Under the pieces are notes generated by a model, which saw only the letters and a list, made by a program, of their open reading frames with translations, did not search any database and had not been told where the DNA came from. The translations under genes were made by a program, and so were the position numbers. Below, piece after piece: positions 14,302 to 16,804 of a stretch of DNA of 16,804 nt. Source of the stretch: Bacteroidota bacterium (GTDB taxonomy: Bacteria; Bacteroidota; Bacteroidia; B-17B0; Aurantibacillaceae); assembly GCA_025359355.1 (NCBI GenBank), contig JANYGR010000267.1:1-16804 (forward strand), written 5' to 3'. The number at the start of each line of letters is the position of its first letter. Positions within the stretch are counted from its first letter, which is position 1.

Positions 14302-15579
14302 ATGAAGACAAAAGAGAAAATAAGCATAGACGAGTTTGACGGCAAACGCTTTCAAATTAGACTTGTAGAGCCAAAAGCCGACAAGAAAGCTGTATTAACT
14401 CACTATTTGCACAACATCCACAATGGAGTTTCAAAGCATTACAAAAAGGACGCTTTGAAAATTTTAAAAGAATATGTAACCTACAAACAAGACGAAGAAA
14501 ATTTATCTTTAGTAGCAGAGGACGCTTTACAACAACTACTTTTTGAAGTTGAAAATGTTCCTTTTCCAACACCCGACAATTATACTTTTAAATTTATAGA
14601 CCTTTTTGCAGGTATTGGTGGCTTTAGACTTGCAATGCAAAACCTTGGTGGAAAATGTGTATTTACAAGCGAGTGGGACAAAGAAGCACAGAAAACATAT
14701 CGAGCAAATTTTGGAGAAATTCCTTTTGGCGATATAACAAAACCACAAGTGAAAAATTACATACCAGACAACTTTGATTTATTGTGTGCAGGGTTTCCTT
14801 GCCAAGCATTTTCAATTGCAGGAAAGCGTGGAGGTTTTGACGACACAAGAGGAACGCTATTTTTTGACGTTGCAGAAATAATTAAAAAACATAAACCTAA
14901 AGCAATCTTTTTAGAAAACGTAAAAGGTTTAAGAAGCCACGACAAGGGCAAGACACTTGAAACAATCTTAAATGTTTTACGCAACGACCTTGACTATTTT
15001 GTTCCCGAACCACAAGTAGTAAACGCAAAAGAGTTTGGCGTTCCTCAACATCGTGAACGAATTTACATTGTTGGTTTCCGCAAGGACACAAGAATAACAA
15101 CATTTGAATATCCAAAACCGACAAAGAAAAAAGTAAAATTTGCGGATATAAAAGAAAAAAAAGTTCCTGCAACGAAATACTTTTTATCAACTCAATATGT
15201 ACAAACTTTAGTCAATCATAAAGCACGACACGAGGGTAAAGGAAATGGTTTTGGTTATGCAATTATTCCAGACGATGGAATTGCAAACGCAATTGTAGTT
15301 GGTGGAATGGGTAGAGAAAGAAATTTAGTTTACGACCATAGAATTACAGATTATACTCCGACAACACATATCAAAGGAACGGTAAACCGTGAGGGCATTC
15401 GTAAAATGACACCGAGAGAATGGGCAAGGCTACAAGGCTTTCCCGACAAATATGTAATACCAGTTGCTGATGCATCCGCTTACAAGCAATTCGGCAACTC
15501 CGTTGCCGTGCCTGCAATACAGGCTACAGCAACGAAAATTTTAGAACTAATAGGAATTACAAATGCTAACAGGAAATAA
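14302..15579 (+). CDS. DNA (cytosine-5) methyltransferase of HpaII type (predicted CCGG)
   Basis: This is the protective half of a type II restriction-modification system, transferring methyl from S-adenosylmethionine to carbon 5 of cytosine. Motifs in order: I DLFAGIGGF (100-108), IV GFPCQAFS with catalytic Cys167, VI ENVKGL (205-210), VIII QHRERIYIVGF (249-259), IX REGIRKMTPREWARLQGFPD (363-382) and X QFGNSVAVPAI (396-406). The target-recognition region between VIII and IX (TKYFLSTQYV, GNGFGYAIIPDDGIANAIVVGG) closely resembles what I recall of M.HpaII, so CCGG is the likely site. Residues 1-92 precede motif I and are longer than in that enzyme. The start is fixed by an in-frame TGA at 14287 and no other Met before residue 112. 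By hand count, Asp is about 20 GAC to 6 GAT, unlike rarA. It overlaps the endonuclease gene by 17 bases. Confidence 0.95.
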   Translation: MKTKEKISIDEFDGKRFQIRLVEPKADKKAVLTHYLHNIHNGVSKHYKKDALKILKEYVTYKQDEENLSLVAEDALQQLLFEVENVPFPTPDNYTFKFIDLFAGIGGFRLAMQNLGGKCVFTSEWDKEAQKTYRANFGEIPFGDITKPQVKNYIPDNFDLLCAGFPCQAFSIAGKRGGFDDTRGTLFFDVAEIIKKHKPKAIFLENVKGLRSHDKGKTLETILNVLRNDLDYFVPEPQVVNAKEFGVPQHRERIYIVGFRKDTRITTFEYPKPTKKKVKFADIKEKKVPATKYFLSTQYVQTLVNHKARHEGKGNGFGYAIIPDDGIANAIVVGGMGRERNLVYDHRITDYTPTTHIKGTVNREGIRKMTPREWARLQGFPDKYVIPVADASAYKQFGNSVAVPAIQATATKILELIGITNANRK

Positions 15580-16636
15580 AGGCGAATGGAGTGAAATATA
15601 TGCTTTGTTCAAGCTACTTGGCGACAAACAATTATTTGCAGGAGATGCAGACTTAAACAAAGTTGAAGAACTCTTTTACCCAATCATAAAAATCATTCGC
15701 AACGAAAGTGGCGGACATTTTGAATATGAAATAAACGGAGATTTAGTAATAATCTCAGGAGGAAAGGAAAAGTTAAGAATTCCTGTAAAGACATTTACAG
15801 AGCAAGCTTCAAAATTGCTAACTAAAATAAAGGGAGAAAAAGGAACGTTTGGCATTCCCGAAGTTGAGGCGTTTATGACATCAATAAATTGTCAAACACT
15901 AAAAGCAAAATCAACTTCTAAAACTGATATTCGTATTGTTATTCACGACCAGCGAATAAACCAAACAGCAGAATTAGGTTTTAGCATAAAATCTCAAGTT
16001 GGTAATGATTCAACAATTTTAAACGCAGGTAAAACTACCAATTTCATTTATCAAATTTTGGGCTTTAAACCAACACCAAAAGAAGTCAAAGATATTAATG
16101 AAATTGACACCAAGAGTAAAATCAAAGACAGAATCGAAGCAATTAAAAAGCAAGGAGGAAAATTTAAATTTACGACTCTTGAAAACAGTGTTTTTAAAAA
16201 TAATTTAGTCCTTATTGACAGTTTACTTCCAAACATTATAGCCGAAATTATCAAGACCTTTTTCACAACAACATTAAGTTCAACAAAAGACCTCACAGAA
16301 AGCATCAATAAAGCAAATCCGTTGGACTACGACACTCAATTTGCACATACATTTTACGACTACAAAATAAAACGCTTCTTGACTGATGTAGCTTTAGGAA
16401 TGACACCTTCCAAAGTTTGGACAGGTATTTATGATGCAACAGGTGGTTATTTAATTGTAAAAGAAAATGGAGATGTTTTATGTTACCACATTTACAACAG
16501 AAATCAATTTGAAGATTATCTTTTCGCAAACACAAAACTTGAAACAGCAAGTAGCACAAGACACGATTTTGGTAAAATATATGAGGACAATGGACAATTT
16601 TATTTTAAATTAAACTTACAAATTAGATTTAAATAA
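15563..16636 (+). CDS. HpaII-family type II restriction endonuclease (predicted CCGG)
   Basis: This is a 357-residue cytoplasmic nuclease that would cut unmethylated target DNA. The N-terminus MLTGNKGEWSEIYALFKLLGD, with FYPIIKIIRNE near 38-48, is the hallmark of the HpaII restriction family. The central block SKTDIRIVIHD (119-129), GFSIKSQVGNDSTILNAGKTTNF (139-161) matches its conserved core; Asp122 and Lys143 are likely catalytic in a PD-(D/E)XK-like arrangement, with Ser where the second acidic residue is usual (inference). The size equals the known family. The start ATG lies inside the methyltransferase gene (17-base overlap, different frame), which couples endonuclease translation to methyltransferase translation and helps protect the host. 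No controller protein gene is present. CCGG specificity is inferred from family and partner. Confidence 0.92.
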   Translation: MLTGNKGEWSEIYALFKLLGDKQLFAGDADLNKVEELFYPIIKIIRNESGGHFEYEINGDLVIISGGKEKLRIPVKTFTEQASKLLTKIKGEKGTFGIPEVEAFMTSINCQTLKAKSTSKTDIRIVIHDQRINQTAELGFSIKSQVGNDSTILNAGKTTNFIYQILGFKPTPKEVKDINEIDTKSKIKDRIEAIKKQGGKFKFTTLENSVFKNNLVLIDSLLPNIIAEIIKTFFTTTLSSTKDLTESINKANPLDYDTQFAHTFYDYKIKRFLTDVALGMTPSKVWTGIYDATGGYLIVKENGDVLCYHIYNRNQFEDYLFANTKLETASSTRHDFGKIYEDNGQFYFKLNLQIRFK

Positions 16637-16686
16637 AAAACGAAAGACGATGGTAAATATGAGCGGACACATTACGAACGAAAGAA

Positions 16687-16804
16687 CGCCAGCCTGTAAC
16701 ACGGGTTTGGCAAAAGTGGCGGTTCAGTGCTCCGCATACACATTTGTGGTTAATCAAAGTTTGGTTCTACGCATCAACATTTTTGGTGAAAATCGCCACC
16801 TTCG
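16687..16804 (+). repeat. Right flank of the restriction-modification cassette: inverted and direct repeats
   Basis: This gene-free tail holds cgccagcctgtaac (16687-16700), the inverted partner of 14120-14133. Next comes gtggcggtt (16716-16724), which pairs with aatcgccac (16791-16799) apart from one mismatch. Inside that arch are two related direct repeats of about 25 bases, beginning ccgcatacacattt (16732) and acgcatcaacattt (16769), 37 bases apart. Such repeat-rich ends are seen beside accessory genes in Bacteroidota. The structure runs to the window edge and may continue. Confidence 0.5.

Noticed and set aside
14120..16700. Integron attC sites around the restriction-modification genes
   Set aside because: The flanking words do not fit the core patterns GTTRRRY or RYYYAAC and no integron integrase is present.
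14101..16804. Loss of CCGG sites as proof of restriction pressure
   Set aside because: No CCGG was seen here, but in AT-rich DNA of this length only about two or three would be expected, so the absence is not informative.

Overview
The window reads as chromosomal DNA of a member of the Bacteroidota. Evidence: AT-rich DNA; a single-chain alpha/beta 2-oxoacid dehydrogenase E1; a surface lipoprotein paired with an outer-membrane barrel protein; a futalosine-pathway menaquinone gene; almost no Shine-Dalgarno sequences before starts; and at least two promoters fitting the Bacteroidota pattern TTTG / TAnnTTTG. Genus cannot be judged from this stretch.

Layout. 1-1567: the end of mqnC and a short-chain dehydrogenase form a rightward pair that stops at a bidirectional terminator (1744-1782). 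1816-5506: three leftward genes, namely a small secreted protein, the fused E1 (with its own promoter) and another small exported protein with a good terminator. 5578-6852: rarA, a replication-repair ATPase, converging on a four-helix membrane protein (6898-7335). 7497-10369: a lipoprotein and a barrel-like outer-membrane protein joined by a one-base overlap. 10415-12096: prmC overlapping a protein with two TonB-C-like repeats. 12302-13789: hutH, without other hut genes in view.

13790-14301 is a gene-free stretch of about 510 bases made of repeats, ending in a leader-like segment. 14302-16636 is a two-gene type II restriction-modification operon that closely resembles HpaII (predicted target CCGG): a cytosine-5 methyltransferase and a HpaII-family endonuclease overlapping by 17 bases. 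The methyltransferase uses GAC far more than GAT for Asp, the reverse of rarA, and related short repeats flank the operon. It therefore looks like a horizontally acquired cassette. From 16637 to the end there are only repeats.

No clearly new multi-gene system is visible. The most unusual signals are two heptanucleotide tandem repeats inside the prmC coding sequence, a nested inverted-repeat element downstream of hutH, the repeats that flank the restriction-modification cassette, and a short leader ORF plus hairpin in front of the methyltransferase.
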